Of a DNA stretch of 64,000 nucleotides, positions 43,460-52,786 are shown piece after piece. Source of the DNA: Paenirhizobium selenitireducens ATCC BAA-1503 (lineage in GTDB: Bacteria > Pseudomonadota > Alphaproteobacteria > Rhizobiales > Rhizobiaceae). Below the pieces are notes generated by a model. That model ran no database searches and was not told the DNA's origin. It saw only the letters and a program-made list of their open reading frames with translations. The translations under genes were made by a program, and so were the position numbers. The stretch spans positions 124,001 through 188,000 of the forward strand of contig NZ_JAEG01000010.1 in the NCBI RefSeq assembly GCF_000518785.1, read 5' to 3'. How positions within the stretch are numbered: position 1 is the stretch's first letter; each line of letters opens with the position of its first letter.

Positions 43460-44578
43460 TCAGGCATAAACGGCAGCGACGAGGCGGCGGCAGGCATCGA
43501 CCAGGTTCGGCTCCTGAAGCAGCGCGCCGCCGATCAGATACATGACGTCGTTGCCATAGGCCTCTCGCATTTCGGGCACGCGGCTGAAGGTCATGCCGCC
43601 ACCCGGCGCGGCAATGATCGCCCTGGGTCCGCCAATGTCGACCGCACAAGCCCTCGCAATCGACAGGCACTCTTCGCGGGTAAAGCCGAAGCGCCCACCG
43701 AAGTTCGGGTAGATGACCGCGTCCACACCCATCAGCCGGTGCAAGGTGCCGAAGAAGGTGCGATGCGAGAAGCCGCATTCGGGGGAGACGACATTCGCGC
43801 CGGCAAAGGCCGGATGCGAGACGATGGGAAGCGAGAAGTCCGGATCTGCGGCAAGGGTGCGAAGGACATCGTAGCCGGTCAGTGCCGGAGCAATCATCAC
43901 GGCGCCGGCGCCTGCTTCTTCCGCGCGTTTTGCGCGCTCGATGATGGAGGTCGCGGGACCGGTGATGTTCGGCACGAAGCTCGTCTTGCCGCCGCTCTTC
44001 GCATTCGCCTCGCCAACGGCTTCGACGCAGGCTCTCAGCCGCTCTTCAAAGGGCGATGTCTTCTGGTCGACCAGACCGTGATCGTCCTTCACGAAGTGCA
44101 TGCCGCCGAGCGCGAAGTCACGGGCGAGGCGGGCAAGTTCGGCTGTCGAGAGGCCCACCGGCTTGATAGCCGACATGAGAAGGGGGGTCTCGCCTATACC
44201 CGCTTGGGCGCGAAGCCCGGCAATGCCGTGACGGGGGCCTTTGCAGAGGCCGAGAATCCCCGGCGAAAGGTCGATATCGTCTACCTTCAGGCCGGGTTTG
44301 ATCGAGCTGTTGCCGAAGACGATGTTGAGGAATTGCAGGAAGTCGCCACCGACATCGTCTTCCGAATAGGAGATCGCCGCGCGGTAGCCCGCCCGACCTG
44401 CCGGGTCCTTCTCCAGCATTTCCAGCCTGCCGAGGATCTCGTCTTCGACATAGCCCTTCGGCACCGCGTTGCGGGGAATCTCGACGGTCTGTTCCAGTGC
44501 GATGTCGAGGGCACGGCCTTTCGCTTCCGCCGCATCGCCGGCACGGATGAAATAAGTGACGGTGAAGCGCAGGGCCAT
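43460..44578 (-). CDS. RuBisCO-like protein (type IV large-subunit family)
   Basis: 372 aa, shorter than true RuBisCO large subunits (about 460). The TIM-barrel carries SAIKPVG (Lys 139, matching RuBisCO Lys175), HFVKDDHGLVD (Lys 164, the carbamylated Lys201, then Asp-Asp-His where RuBisCO has Asp-Asp-Glu) and VSHPAF (His 255 for His294). Loop 6 lysine is missing and the Ser379 region reads APGGGMTF, so CO2 fixation is excluded. RuBisCO-like proteins do enolase, isomerase or transcarboxylase chemistry on sugar phosphates. Last gene of the mtnK-mtnA-transketolase operon, overlapping the transketolase stop by 1 bp. Isomerisation of a 5-modified ribulose-1-phosphate is the best guess. Confidence 0.88.
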   Translation of the reverse strand: MALRFTVTYFIRAGDAAEAKGRALDIALEQTVEIPRNAVPKGYVEDEILGRLEMLEKDPAGRAGYRAAISYSEDDVGGDFLQFLNIVFGNSSIKPGLKVDDIDLSPGILGLCKGPRHGIAGLRAQAGIGETPLLMSAIKPVGLSTAELARLARDFALGGMHFVKDDHGLVDQKTSPFEERLRACVEAVGEANAKSGGKTSFVPNITGPATSIIERAKRAEEAGAGAVMIAPALTGYDVLRTLAADPDFSLPIVSHPAFAGANVVSPECGFSHRTFFGTLHRLMGVDAVIYPNFGGRFGFTREECLSIARACAVDIGGPRAIIAAPGGGMTFSRVPEMREAYGNDVMYLIGGALLQEPNLVDACRRLVAAVYA

Positions 44579-45579
44579 CAGAGTGCCTCCGCCTTCTGCG
44601 CGGAATGGACATGATCGAGGCGAACTTCCGCAAGTTCATCCTCATCGATCGCCAGTGGCTTATCGACAAGCTCCCCGATCGCGGTGACCAGCGCGCCGGC
44701 GTCAAGCCCATATTTCCTCATAAGATAGGGTTTTGAAGCGCCGTGGGCGAAGGTATCGTTGAGGCCGAGGCGCCTCAAACGGATGCCGAGTCCTTCTTCC
44801 GCGAGAATTTCCGCCACCAGCGAGCCGAGGCCGCCGACAATCGTGTGGTTCTCCAGCGTGACGATACCCTTCTTGCCGCGTGCGGCCTTCAGCAGGCCGT
44901 CACGGTCGAAGGGTTTCAGTGTCGACGCATGCAGATGAGTCAGGCCGATTCCCCTCGCCTTGAGCGGCCGCGTGGCGCGCAAGGCTTCTTCCGTGCAGAC
45001 GCCGGAGGAGACGACGAGAATGTCGTCTCCTTCCGAAAGAACCCTGAGCTTGTTGAATTCGAACGGTGTGGCGAAGAGGCGGGGCACCTCGCCGCGCAGG
45101 ACGCGGACATAGACCGGGCCGTCGATGCTGTCGGCGACCTCGAGCACGGTCTCGACTTCCGTTGCATCGCCCGTTTCCAGGATCGTCATGTTGGGTACGG
45201 CGCGCAGCACCGCGATGTCCTCAATCGCCTGGTGGGTGATGCCGCCCGGCGTGGTGATGCCGGGCAGGAAGCCCATCAGCCGGACCTTGCGGTTGGAATA
45301 GGCGATGGAATTGATCAACTGGTCGTAGGGTCGGCGATAGAGGAAGACCGAGAAGGTATGGATGAACGGTCGGAACCCCTGCATGGCAAGGCCGCCGGCG
45401 AAGGACAGCATGTTCTGCTCGGCCATGCCGAGCGACAGGAACTTTTCAGGATGCCGGTCGCGAAAACCGTCGACCTCGCAGGAGGAGGTGAGGTCGGCCG
45501 AGAGGCAGAGCACTTCGGGTCGAGCCGTGGCAAAGGTCTCGAAGGCCTTGGCGTAAGGACGGTTGACGATTTCGACCAT
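44578..45579 (-). CDS. Transketolase, C-terminal subunit
   Basis: 333 aa covering the pyrimidine-binding and C-terminal domains of a split transketolase. The catalytic Glu is in LSLGMAEQNMLSFAGGLAMQ and the pyrimidine-domain strand GFRPFIHTFSVFL follows; VTLENHTIVGGLGSLVAEIL is the conserved C-terminal domain. It pairs with the N-terminal subunit 2 bp upstream to bind thiamine diphosphate across the interface. Split transketolases often serve special sugars (for example apulose-4-phosphate) instead of the pentose phosphate pathway. Confidence 0.9.
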   Translation of the reverse strand: MVEIVNRPYAKAFETFATARPEVLCLSADLTSSCEVDGFRDRHPEKFLSLGMAEQNMLSFAGGLAMQGFRPFIHTFSVFLYRRPYDQLINSIAYSNRKVRLMGFLPGITTPGGITHQAIEDIAVLRAVPNMTILETGDATEVETVLEVADSIDGPVYVRVLRGEVPRLFATPFEFNKLRVLSEGDDILVVSSGVCTEEALRATRPLKARGIGLTHLHASTLKPFDRDGLLKAARGKKGIVTLENHTIVGGLGSLVAEILAEEGLGIRLRRLGLNDTFAHGASKPYLMRKYGLDAGALVTAIGELVDKPLAIDEDELAEVRLDHVHSAQKAEAL

Positions 45580-45581
45580 GC

Positions 45582-46517
45582 TCAGGCCCCTTCCATCACT
45601 GTGAGATCGATGCCGAGTTCGGCGGCAAGCGCAGCCTGCATTTCCAGCCGCTCCTCCGCGCTCTTGAAGCGCACGTAGTGCAGGCGTGGGAAACGCTTCT
45701 TGAGGAAATCCATACCCTGATAGGGAGACGTATTGGCGAGGATGACAAGCGGCTTGCCGGCCTCCGCGCTGGCTCCTGCGGCGCGCAGCGCGCCGAGATC
45801 ATGACCGTCCACCGAGCGGCAGCTGACGCCAAAGGACGCGACGCGCGCGGCGAGATTGCCGAGATCCAGGACTGAGGCCATGGCGCCGTCGCATTGCTGG
45901 CGGTTCACGTCGACGATGACGCGAATATTGTCGATCTTGTGATAGCTCATCGCCGCAAGGCATTCCCAGGTCTGCCCCTCCTGAAACTCACCATCGGACA
46001 TGTAGACCCAGACCTTGCCGGGTTCCTTTTTTCTGAGCCGAGCCCACGCGACGCCCGACGCCATGGAAAGACCCTGCGCCAGCGAGCCGGTCGTGACTTC
46101 CATGCCGGGGCTATGCTCGGCGCCGATCATCTCGACCGAGCCGCCGTCCTTGTTGAAATGGTCGAGCGCATTTTCGTCCATACGGCCGGTCTCGATCAGC
46201 GCGGAATAGATGACGAGTGCATAGTGGGCGGGCGAGATGAAGAAGCGATCGTATTGCGGGCCGACGGGCCCGTGATAGCCAGCGCCCGTGAAGGCATCCG
46301 GATTGTGGGCCGAGGGTACGCCGCGGAACGGCAGCGGCACCTTCGGCAGCGTCGGTTCGCCAAGCTTCAGCAACTCATTATAGAGCAGCGCCAGGCTCTC
46401 GGCCGCCGAGCAGGCCTGACTGAGATAGCCTCCATTGTGTTTCATCGTGTGGAAGAACACGCGGCGGCGGATGCCGAGCGCGATCGCCTCGGTGGACTTT
46501 TCGTTGGTCAGGCTCAT
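45582..46517 (-). CDS. Transketolase, N-terminal subunit
   Basis: 311 aa with the diphosphate-binding half: ISPAHYALVIYSALIETG, EHSPGMEVTTGSLAQGLSMA, and the metal/ThDP motif VYMSDGEFQEGQTWECLAAM ending in DVNRQQCDG (the canonical GDGE reads SDGE here). Works with the next gene as one enzyme moving two-carbon units between ketose and aldose phosphates. In this operon its donor may be the product of the RuBisCO-like protein. Confidence 0.9.
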   Translation of the reverse strand: MSLTNEKSTEAIALGIRRRVFFHTMKHNGGYLSQACSAAESLALLYNELLKLGEPTLPKVPLPFRGVPSAHNPDAFTGAGYHGPVGPQYDRFFISPAHYALVIYSALIETGRMDENALDHFNKDGGSVEMIGAEHSPGMEVTTGSLAQGLSMASGVAWARLRKKEPGKVWVYMSDGEFQEGQTWECLAAMSYHKIDNIRVIVDVNRQQCDGAMASVLDLGNLAARVASFGVSCRSVDGHDLGALRAAGASAEAGKPLVILANTSPYQGMDFLKKRFPRLHYVRFKSAEERLEMQAALAAELGIDLTVMEGA

Positions 46518-46521
46518 CGTC

Positions 46522-47616
46522 TCATCTCCGTTCCGGGAAGAGGGCCTTCAGGCCCTCAGGCGACGGCGTGGCGATGCCGCGCTCGGTAATGAGGCCGGTG
46601 ATCAGGCGCGCCGGCGTGACGTCGAAGGCGGGGTTGGCGGCAGGGCTGCCTTCCGGCGAGATGCGCACGCTGGCAATCGAGCCGTCGGCGGCGCGACCCT
46701 GCACGAAGCTCACTTCGTCGGCGTTGCGCTCCTCGATCGGGATTTCCTTGACACCGTCATGCACAGTCCAGTCGATCGTTGGCGAGGGGAGTGCCACATA
46801 GAAAGGAACGTCGTTGTCGCGTGCGGCGAGGGCCTTCAGATAGGTGCCGATCTTGTTGCAGACATCGCCGTTCGCCGTCGTGCGGTCGGTGCCGACGATC
46901 ACCATGTCGACATCGCCGCGTTGCATCAGATGGCCGCCTGCATTGTCGACAATCAGCGTGTGGGGCACACCATGGCCGTTCATTTCCCAGGCTGTGAGAT
47001 AGGCGCCCTGGTTGCGCGGCCGGGTTTCATCGACATAGACGTGGACCGGAATGCCCGCTTCAACGGCCATGTAGATCGGTGCGGTCGCGGTTCCATAGTC
47101 GACAGTGGCAAGCCAGCCGGCGTTACAATGGGTAAGGATGCGCACGGGCTCGCCCGGCTTTTTCCTAGCAGCAATTTCACGGATCACCTCAAGGCCATGC
47201 GCGCCGATGGCGCGGTTGAGTTCGACGTCCTCTTCCGCGATCCCGGCGGCACGTCCATAGGCGGCTTCTGCGCGCGCGGCTTGCGGCAATGGACGCAGAT
47301 GCTCGCGCATCGCATTCAGCGCCCAGCGCAAGTTGATGGCGGTCGGGCGGGTCTCGTTCAGCTCTTCCCAAACGGCGTCGAGATGCGCGTCGGACGGGTC
47401 CTTCGCCATGGCGATGGCGACGCCATAGGCGGCGGTGACGCCGATCAGCGGTGCGCCGCGCACCCACATATCGCGGATCGCGACGGCGACGTCGGCGACG
47501 GTCGTCATTGTGACGACGCGGAATTCATGCGGCAACCAGCGCTGGTCGATAATGTCGACGGCGCGGCCGTCCTCGTTCAGCCAGATCGTATGGTAGTGGC
47601 GTTCTCCGACTTTCAC
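46522..47616 (-). CDS. mtnA: S-methyl-5-thioribose-1-phosphate isomerase (MtnA family)
   Basis: 364 aa of the eIF2B-like isomerase family. [20 protein letters not shown] is the conserved N-terminal motif, the catalytic Cys is in [20 protein letters not shown] and the catalytic Asp in [19 protein letters not shown]. It converts 5-methylthioribose-1-phosphate (or the 5-deoxy analogue) to the ribulose-1-phosphate. It overlaps mtnK by 4 bp (ATGA), so kinase and isomerase are coupled. Confidence 0.92.
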   Translation of the reverse strand: MKVGERHYHTIWLNEDGRAVDIIDQRWLPHEFRVVTMTTVADVAVAIRDMWVRGAPLIGVTAAYGVAIAMAKDPSDAHLDAVWEELNETRPTAINLRWALNAMREHLRPLPQAARAEAAYGRAAGIAEEDVELNRAIGAHGLEVIREIAARKKPGEPVRILTHCNAGWLATVDYGTATAPIYMAVEAGIPVHVYVDETRPRNQGAYLTAWEMNGHGVPHTLIVDNAGGHLMQRGDVDMVIVGTDRTTANGDVCNKIGTYLKALAARDNDVPFYVALPSPTIDWTVHDGVKEIPIEERNADEVSFVQGRAADGSIASVRISPEGSPAANPAFDVTPARLITGLITERGIATPSPEGLKALFPERR

Positions 47617-48884
47617 GCGAGAATCTCCTTTTCTAGCCGCTCCATCGTCTCGCGGATGTCGCGGAGGCTGTGGATGCGCTGCCGGTTGACGGCGAGGTGA
47701 CGCCCGAGCTTCAGCGCCTTGATTTCACAGGGCGCGCGGCGGTCGGGGTCGGCGATGGTTTCGAAATCGGCGTTGTGGGCAAGGCCGAGGATGCGGCGGT
47801 GAATCTCGATGCCGGCAAAGCCCAGCATCTCGCACCAGATTTCGTCAATGACGCTGATGAGGGCCTGCTCGGCAGCGAGCGGATCATGGCGGTCCTCGAA
47901 AAGGCTTGCCTGATAGAGGATGCCCTTGCGCTCGGTGCGCCAGAGATGGGCGAATTCGGCGCGGAACGTTTCCCAAAGGGTATCGATCGTATCGAGCAGG
48001 TAGGCGCGCATCGCGTCGCGTGCGCCGGGTGCCGTCTCATGGCCGGCCTGCGAAAAATAGTTCATCCAGAAATTGGCGATCAGCATGCCGACGTCGAAGC
48101 TGATCGGGCCGTAAAAGGCGAATTCCGGGTCGATGACGCGTGTCTCGTCGTCGGTCACCATGACGGAACCGGTGTGCAGGTCGCCGTGGCACAGCGTTTC
48201 GGACTTGGCAGAGAAAAGGTGCTTGAGCCGCTGTGCCTCCACCTTGAGGTCGCGGTCGGCGCGCAGTTCGGCGACGAGCGGATCGAGCTGCGGCGTGGTG
48301 TGGCGGTTGAGCGGCGCTTCGAAATAGGGATCGGAAAAGACGAGGTTTTCCGTAATATCGCAAAGCTCGATATTGTCGGAGAACAGCGCGACATCCGCCT
48401 TCTTCTCACGGGTCACCATGAAAAGGTCGGAGCCGCGAAACAGCGTGCGGGCAACAAACAGGCCGAGGTCGCGGCCGATTTTCGGCAGCTTGCACCCGTC
48501 GATCAGCGCGCGCCGCAGGATGACATGCGGCGTCAGGAACTCCATGACGATGATGGCCTGCGCTTCGTCGAAGAACAGGACCTCCGGTACCATGCCGGGG
48601 TCGCGCGTACCCTGGCGCTTCAGCGCGTGATACTCGAAGAATGAGCGCTTGAGCGGTAGCGGCCAGCTTTCGCCCACCAAGCGCACATAGGGCAGCGCCT
48701 GCTTGACAATCACGGCTCCCGTCTCGCCCGTGACGATGAAGACCAGATTGAGGTTGCCGTCGCCGACTTCCTTGATGGTCCAGCGGGACGAATCGTCGCC
48801 GATCTTTTCTTTCACGGCGGCGTTTCCGCCCAGCCGAACCGGCAATGTCTCTGCGCTCAGCGCCTCGAAGACTTGGCTGTTCAT
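47613..48884 (-). CDS. mtnK: S-methyl-5-thioribose kinase (MtnK family)
   Basis: 423 aa from ATG 48884 with GGAGGGGAAC upstream. The kinase motifs are [13 protein letters not shown] (catalytic loop) and [20 protein letters not shown] (Mg-binding DxE form typical of MtnK); [20 protein letters not shown] is the nucleotide loop. It phosphorylates the C1 hydroxyl of a free 5-modified ribose, so the pathway starts from an imported sugar, not a nucleoside. First gene of the minus-strand operon, divergent from the importer. Confidence 0.93.
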   Translation of the reverse strand: MNSQVFEALSAETLPVRLGGNAAVKEKIGDDSSRWTIKEVGDGNLNLVFIVTGETGAVIVKQALPYVRLVGESWPLPLKRSFFEYHALKRQGTRDPGMVPEVLFFDEAQAIIVMEFLTPHVILRRALIDGCKLPKIGRDLGLFVARTLFRGSDLFMVTREKKADVALFSDNIELCDITENLVFSDPYFEAPLNRHTTPQLDPLVAELRADRDLKVEAQRLKHLFSAKSETLCHGDLHTGSVMVTDDETRVIDPEFAFYGPISFDVGMLIANFWMNYFSQAGHETAPGARDAMRAYLLDTIDTLWETFRAEFAHLWRTERKGILYQASLFEDRHDPLAAEQALISVIDEIWCEMLGFAGIEIHRRILGLAHNADFETIADPDRRAPCEIKALKLGRHLAVNRQRIHSLRDIRETMERLEKEILA

Positions 48885-48964
48885 GATGTTCCCCTCCTGC
48901 GCATGGGGCCGCCTCCACCGCGCGCCGCCATGCAGTCTTTGCGCAAAGCTAAGGCAACATTCTG

Positions 48965-48991
48965 TCAAATGTCAACGGCCTTGACATTTGA
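48965..48991. promoter_or_regulatory. Perfect inverted-repeat operator in the mtnK-importer divergent promoter
   Basis: TCAAATGTCAA (48965-48975), a 5-nt centre CGGCC, and TTGACATTTGA (48981-48991) form a perfect 11-bp inverted repeat. Each arm contains TTGACA pointing outward, the sigma70 -35 consensus, so a bound repressor would cover both promoters. The SorC regulator at 54903 is the likely ligand-responsive binder; its own upstream region has related words (TGACATAATTCA, TGACAAAAGTCA near 55910-55940). Confidence 0.75.
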
Positions 48992-49030
48992 TGAAGGCCT
49001 ATCCTAACGTGGCGTCATTGGGAGGAATAC

Positions 49031-50545
49031 ATGAGCGAACAGGCGGTGTTTCGCATTGAGGGCGTGCGCAAATCCTTTGGGCCGGTACCGGTGCTGCAGG
49101 GGCTGGACCTCGACCTCAAGGCAGGCGCAGTGACGGTCTTGATGGGCGCCAATGGTGCCGGCAAATCCACGCTCGTGCGCATCCTCTCCGGCGTCTACAC
49201 GCGGGACACCGGCACTATTGCGCTGGCCGGCAACGCCTTCGAACCGGCGACGCCGGCCGAGGCGATCCGTGCCGGCGTCGTCACCGTGCACCAGAACATC
49301 AATGACGGTGTCATCGCCGACCTCGATGTCGCGACCAATCTCACGCTCGACCGGCTGAACGGGCGCGGCGCCCCGCTGTTCTTCAATCCGCGACGGGTAC
49401 GTCGCGAGGCCGCCGCCGTCGCGTCCCGCATGGGACTTGCGATTGATCTTTCGGCCAGCATCAACGGCCTGACACTCGCCGACCGCCAGATGGTGGCGAT
49501 TGCGCGTGCCATGGCGCATGAGCCGAGGGTGCTGATCCTCGACGAACCGACCTCGTCGCTGTCAAGCGCGGAGGCCGATCGCCTGTTCGATCTCGTCGAC
49601 CGCCTGAAGGTGCGCGGCGTCGCCATCCTCTACATTTCGCACCGCATGTCCGATATCCGTCGCCTTGCCGACAGCATCCTCACCCTGCGCGATGGCCGCA
49701 TCACCGGCCGCTTCGAAGGACCTGAACTCGACTATGAAGGCGCGGTCAATGCCATGCTCGGCCGAAAGGTCTCCGCCGGCGAGGTTGCCGTGAGAGCGGC
49801 GGGCCGTCCGGTCTTTAGTGCGCGTGGTCTCAAGCTGTCCGGGCAGACGCGCCCCTTCGATTTTGAACTTGGCGATGGAGAGATCGTTGCCGTCACCGGC
49901 CTTGTCGGTGTGGGCAAGACTGCGCTCGCTGAAACGCTGTTTGGCGCCCACGCTCCGGCGGCCGGCGAGATGACGCTGGACGGCGCGCGCTATGCGCCGA
50001 AGACGACGAAACAGGCAATTGCGCGAGGCGTCTTTCTCGTTGCCAAGGACCGCGCGATCAGCGGCATCGTGCCGGATTTCAATATCTACGAGAATATCAG
50101 CCTGCCGTTCCTGCGCCGTCTCTCGTCCCTTGGCATTGCCAGCCGCCGGGCGGAGAAGGCAAAGGCGCGTCAGCAGATCGCCGAGCTCGGTGTCGTTTGC
50201 CGCAGCGAACGCGACGAGATGCAGACACTGTCGGGCGGCAATCAGCAGAAGGTGATGGTCGGCCGCTGGCTGTCCGAGCCGTCGCGCCTGCTCATCCTCG
50301 ACGAACCCTTTCAGGGCGTCGACATTGCTGCCCGCCGCGATATCGGCGAGAAGCTGCGCGCATCCGCCGCCGGTCGCTCCACCATCCTTTTCCTGACGGA
50401 ACTCGACGAAGCCTTCGAGGTCGCCGACCGCATCCTCGTGATGTCGGAACAGACCATCGTGGGCGAGCACCGCAATGCCGACATCAATGTCGAGCGACTG
50501 CTCTGCGAGATTGCCGGGCAATTCTATCAACAGGTCAGCGCATGA
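49031..50545 (+). CDS. Ribose-type sugar ABC importer, double ATPase (RbsA family)
   Basis: 504 aa with two nucleotide-binding domains. Domain 1: GANGAGKSTLVR, GLTLADRQMVAIARAM, LILDEPTSSLS. Domain 2 has the degenerate Walker A VGVGKTALAE and LSGGNQQKVMVGRWL, LLILDEPFQGVD, the usual asymmetric form of sugar importers. A GGAGGAA precedes the ATG. It drives uptake through the permease encoded next (4-bp overlap). Confidence 0.93.
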   Translation: MSEQAVFRIEGVRKSFGPVPVLQGLDLDLKAGAVTVLMGANGAGKSTLVRILSGVYTRDTGTIALAGNAFEPATPAEAIRAGVVTVHQNINDGVIADLDVATNLTLDRLNGRGAPLFFNPRRVRREAAAVASRMGLAIDLSASINGLTLADRQMVAIARAMAHEPRVLILDEPTSSLSSAEADRLFDLVDRLKVRGVAILYISHRMSDIRRLADSILTLRDGRITGRFEGPELDYEGAVNAMLGRKVSAGEVAVRAAGRPVFSARGLKLSGQTRPFDFELGDGEIVAVTGLVGVGKTALAETLFGAHAPAAGEMTLDGARYAPKTTKQAIARGVFLVAKDRAISGIVPDFNIYENISLPFLRRLSSLGIASRRAEKAKARQQIAELGVVCRSERDEMQTLSGGNQQKVMVGRWLSEPSRLLILDEPFQGVDIAARRDIGEKLRASAAGRSTILFLTELDEAFEVADRILVMSEQTIVGEHRNADINVERLLCEIAGQFYQQVSA

Positions 50546-51594
50546 TGATGAATGAAGAGAGCAAATCCGCGGCCAATGGCGCCGTTCCGCCCGCGGCCCT
50601 GAATATCCGGGAAACCGCGATCAAATACGGCTTCCTTGTGCTGCTTGCCGGCATGGTGCTCTATTTTTCGCTCGTTACCGGGGGCTTTGCCTCGCCGCAG
50701 AGTGCCGTCTTCATCCTGCAATCCGTGTCGATAACAGGTATTCTCGCGCTCGGCGTCACCGCGACGCTGGTCGTCGGCGGCTTCGACCTTTCGATCGGCT
50801 CTGTTGCCACCACGGCCATGATGGCCTCGTCCTATGTGATGGTGGTGATGGGCGGCGATGCGTTGACAGCGACGCTTGTCTGCCTTGCCGTCGGCATGAT
50901 CGTCGGCCTCATCAATGGCATCATCATCGTCTATATGCGTGTACCGGATCTCTTGGCGACGCTCGGCATGATGTTCCTGCTGCTCGGCCTCCAGCGCATT
51001 CCGACCGAGGGGCGTTCGATCGCCGCGGGCATGACCCTTCCCGACGGTTCGACCGCGACGGGCACCTTCAGCCCGGCCTTCCTGGCGCTCGGTCGCCACC
51101 GTTTCGATCTGATCCTGCCCAACCTCGTGCCGGTCTCGGTGGTCGTGCTGATCGTGCTCGCGATCGTCATCTGGTTCTTCCTCGAATACACGCGCTTCGG
51201 ACGCATGATGTATGCCGTCGGCTCCAACGAGCGCGCGGCCAGCCTCGCTGGTGCACCCGTGAATGCCTACAAGATCGCCGCCTATATCATCTCCGGTGTT
51301 TTCGCCTCGATCGGCGGCATCCTGCTTGCCGCCCGTCTCGGTCGCGGCGACATCGCCTCGGGCAACAACCTTCTTCTCGATGCTGTCGCTGCAGCCCTCA
51401 TCGGCTTTGCCGTGCTCGGTGCCGCCAAGCCGAATGCCTTCGGCACAGCCATCGGTGCGCTGTTCGTCGGCATCCTGCTGCAGGGTCTGACGATGATGAA
51501 CGCGCCCTACTACACACAGGATTTCGTCAAGGGCGCCGTACTTGTCATCGCCCTGATTTTCACCTTTGCACTCTCGAAAAGAGGCAAACGCTGA
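50542..51594 (+). CDS. Ribose-type sugar ABC importer permease (RbsC family)
   Basis: 350 aa from ATG 50542. Eight to ten membrane helices; GVTATLVVGGFDLSIGSVAT and YAVGSNERAASLAGAPVNAY, the latter being the EAA-like loop of RbsC proteins, are diagnostic. One permease gene is present, so it should act as a homodimer. Overlaps the ATPase gene by ATGA. Confidence 0.92.
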   Translation: MMMNEESKSAANGAVPPAALNIRETAIKYGFLVLLAGMVLYFSLVTGGFASPQSAVFILQSVSITGILALGVTATLVVGGFDLSIGSVATTAMMASSYVMVVMGGDALTATLVCLAVGMIVGLINGIIIVYMRVPDLLATLGMMFLLLGLQRIPTEGRSIAAGMTLPDGSTATGTFSPAFLALGRHRFDLILPNLVPVSVVVLIVLAIVIWFFLEYTRFGRMMYAVGSNERAASLAGAPVNAYKIAAYIISGVFASIGGILLAARLGRGDIASGNNLLLDAVAAALIGFAVLGAAKPNAFGTAIGALFVGILLQGLTMMNAPYYTQDFVKGAVLVIALIFTFALSKRGKR

Positions 51595-51644
51595 GGCGGG
51601 AGTCCTCGGCGGATAACTAAGGTTCACCAGTGGAGGAGACTGAA

Positions 51645-52688
51645 ATGAATTTTACGCGTAGAACCCTGGGCAAAATTACGCTCGGGCTGATGTCCGCCAC
51701 GGCATTCGCCGTGCCGTCCTTTGCCGCCGATATGCCGAAGCCGTTCGACAAGCCGGGCGACGTGAAGATCGCGCTCGTGCGTTATCTGTCGACCGGCGAC
51801 TTCTTCCAGTCCTACCTTGCAGGCGTGGAGGCGCAGGCCAAGGCGCTCGGCGTTCAGCTTCAGGTTTTCGACAGCCGCCAGGACGCGGCGCTCCAGGCCG
51901 ATATGGTCGATCAGGCCATTGCGCTTGGCGTACAGGGCATCATCATCCAGCACGGCCTGACGGAATCGATGAAGGAAGCCGCCCAGCGTGCGGTGGACGC
52001 CGGCATCAAGGTCGTCGCTTTCGACGTGAATGTCGAGAACGACAAGATCCCGCAGGTCGAGCAGTCCGACCGCGACCTGGCCCGCCTGGCGCTCGAGCAG
52101 GCCGTCAAGGACAATGGCGAGAGCTTCAAGGCTGGTTACGTCTACGTCGCCGGTATTGCGCCGCTCGACCGCCGCGACGAGACCTGGAAGGAGTTCAAGG
52201 CAAAGTATTCGGGAATCAACGAGGCCGCTCAGTTCGGCACGATGGACAACCCGATTGCCAATTCGGTCGCCAATCAGGCACGTTCGGTGATCTCCGCCAA
52301 CCCCGATATCACCGTGATGTTTGCCCCCTACGACGAATTCGCCAAGGGCGTGAAGATCGCCGTCGACGAAGCGGGCCTGTCCTCCAGCGTCAAGATTTAC
52401 TCGGCAGACATCTCGACCTCTGACATCGCCGCCATGCGCGAAACCGGTTCCGCCTGGGTCGCGACGGCTGCGACGAACCCGGCCGTGGTCGGTCAGGTTT
52501 CGGTGCGCTCGCTCGCCATGCTGCTCGCCGGCGAAGACCCGGGCAAGCAGGTCATCGTGCCGCCGACACTGATCACGCAGAAGGATCTCAACGATCAGGA
52601 CATCAAGAACATGGAAGAGCTCGGCGTGAAGCTGCCGCAGTTTGCCCATGCCGATGTTGCCATGCCGGCATGGATGCCCAAGCCCTGA
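51645..52688 (+). CDS. Sugar-binding periplasmic protein (RbsB family)
   Basis: 347 aa with a signal peptide ending PSFAAD; a twin Arg (MNFTRRTLGK) lies at the very start but the hydrophobic core is ordinary. The mature protein (VKIALVRYLSTGDFFQSYLA, GVQGIIIQHGLTESMKEAAQ, VFDVNVENDK-type hinge near 130) has the periplasmic-binding type I fold. GGAGGAGAC precedes ATG 51645. It should bind the free 5-modified ribose fed to MtnK (inference from operon partners). Confidence 0.9.
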   Translation: MNFTRRTLGKITLGLMSATAFAVPSFAADMPKPFDKPGDVKIALVRYLSTGDFFQSYLAGVEAQAKALGVQLQVFDSRQDAALQADMVDQAIALGVQGIIIQHGLTESMKEAAQRAVDAGIKVVAFDVNVENDKIPQVEQSDRDLARLALEQAVKDNGESFKAGYVYVAGIAPLDRRDETWKEFKAKYSGINEAAQFGTMDNPIANSVANQARSVISANPDITVMFAPYDEFAKGVKIAVDEAGLSSSVKIYSADISTSDIAAMRETGSAWVATAATNPAVVGQVSVRSLAMLLAGEDPGKQVIVPPTLITQKDLNDQDIKNMEELGVKLPQFAHADVAMPAWMPKP

Positions 52689-52710
52689 TTTCCGATTGAG
52701 GGAAATGAAC

Positions 52711-52737
52711 AAGGGGCGGTCCAGCGGGCCGCCCCTT
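52711..52737. terminator. Terminator after the importer operon
   Basis: AAGGGGCGG and CCGCCCCTT form a perfect 9-bp stem around a 9-nt loop, 22 bp after the binding-protein stop, with TCTG following. Confidence 0.7.
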
Positions 52738-52756
52738 CTGCATTGGTCGGTGGAAG

Positions 52757-52778
52757 ACGGGGCAGGTGCCTGCCCCGT
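52757..52778. terminator. Terminator after the aldolase-dehydrogenase gene
   Basis: ACGGGGCAGG and CCTGCCCCGT are perfectly complementary around a 2-nt centre, 8 bp beyond the stop of the minus-strand gene ending at 52787. Together with the neighbouring hairpin it isolates two convergent transcripts. Confidence 0.65.
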
Positions 52779-52786
52779 TCTAAAGA

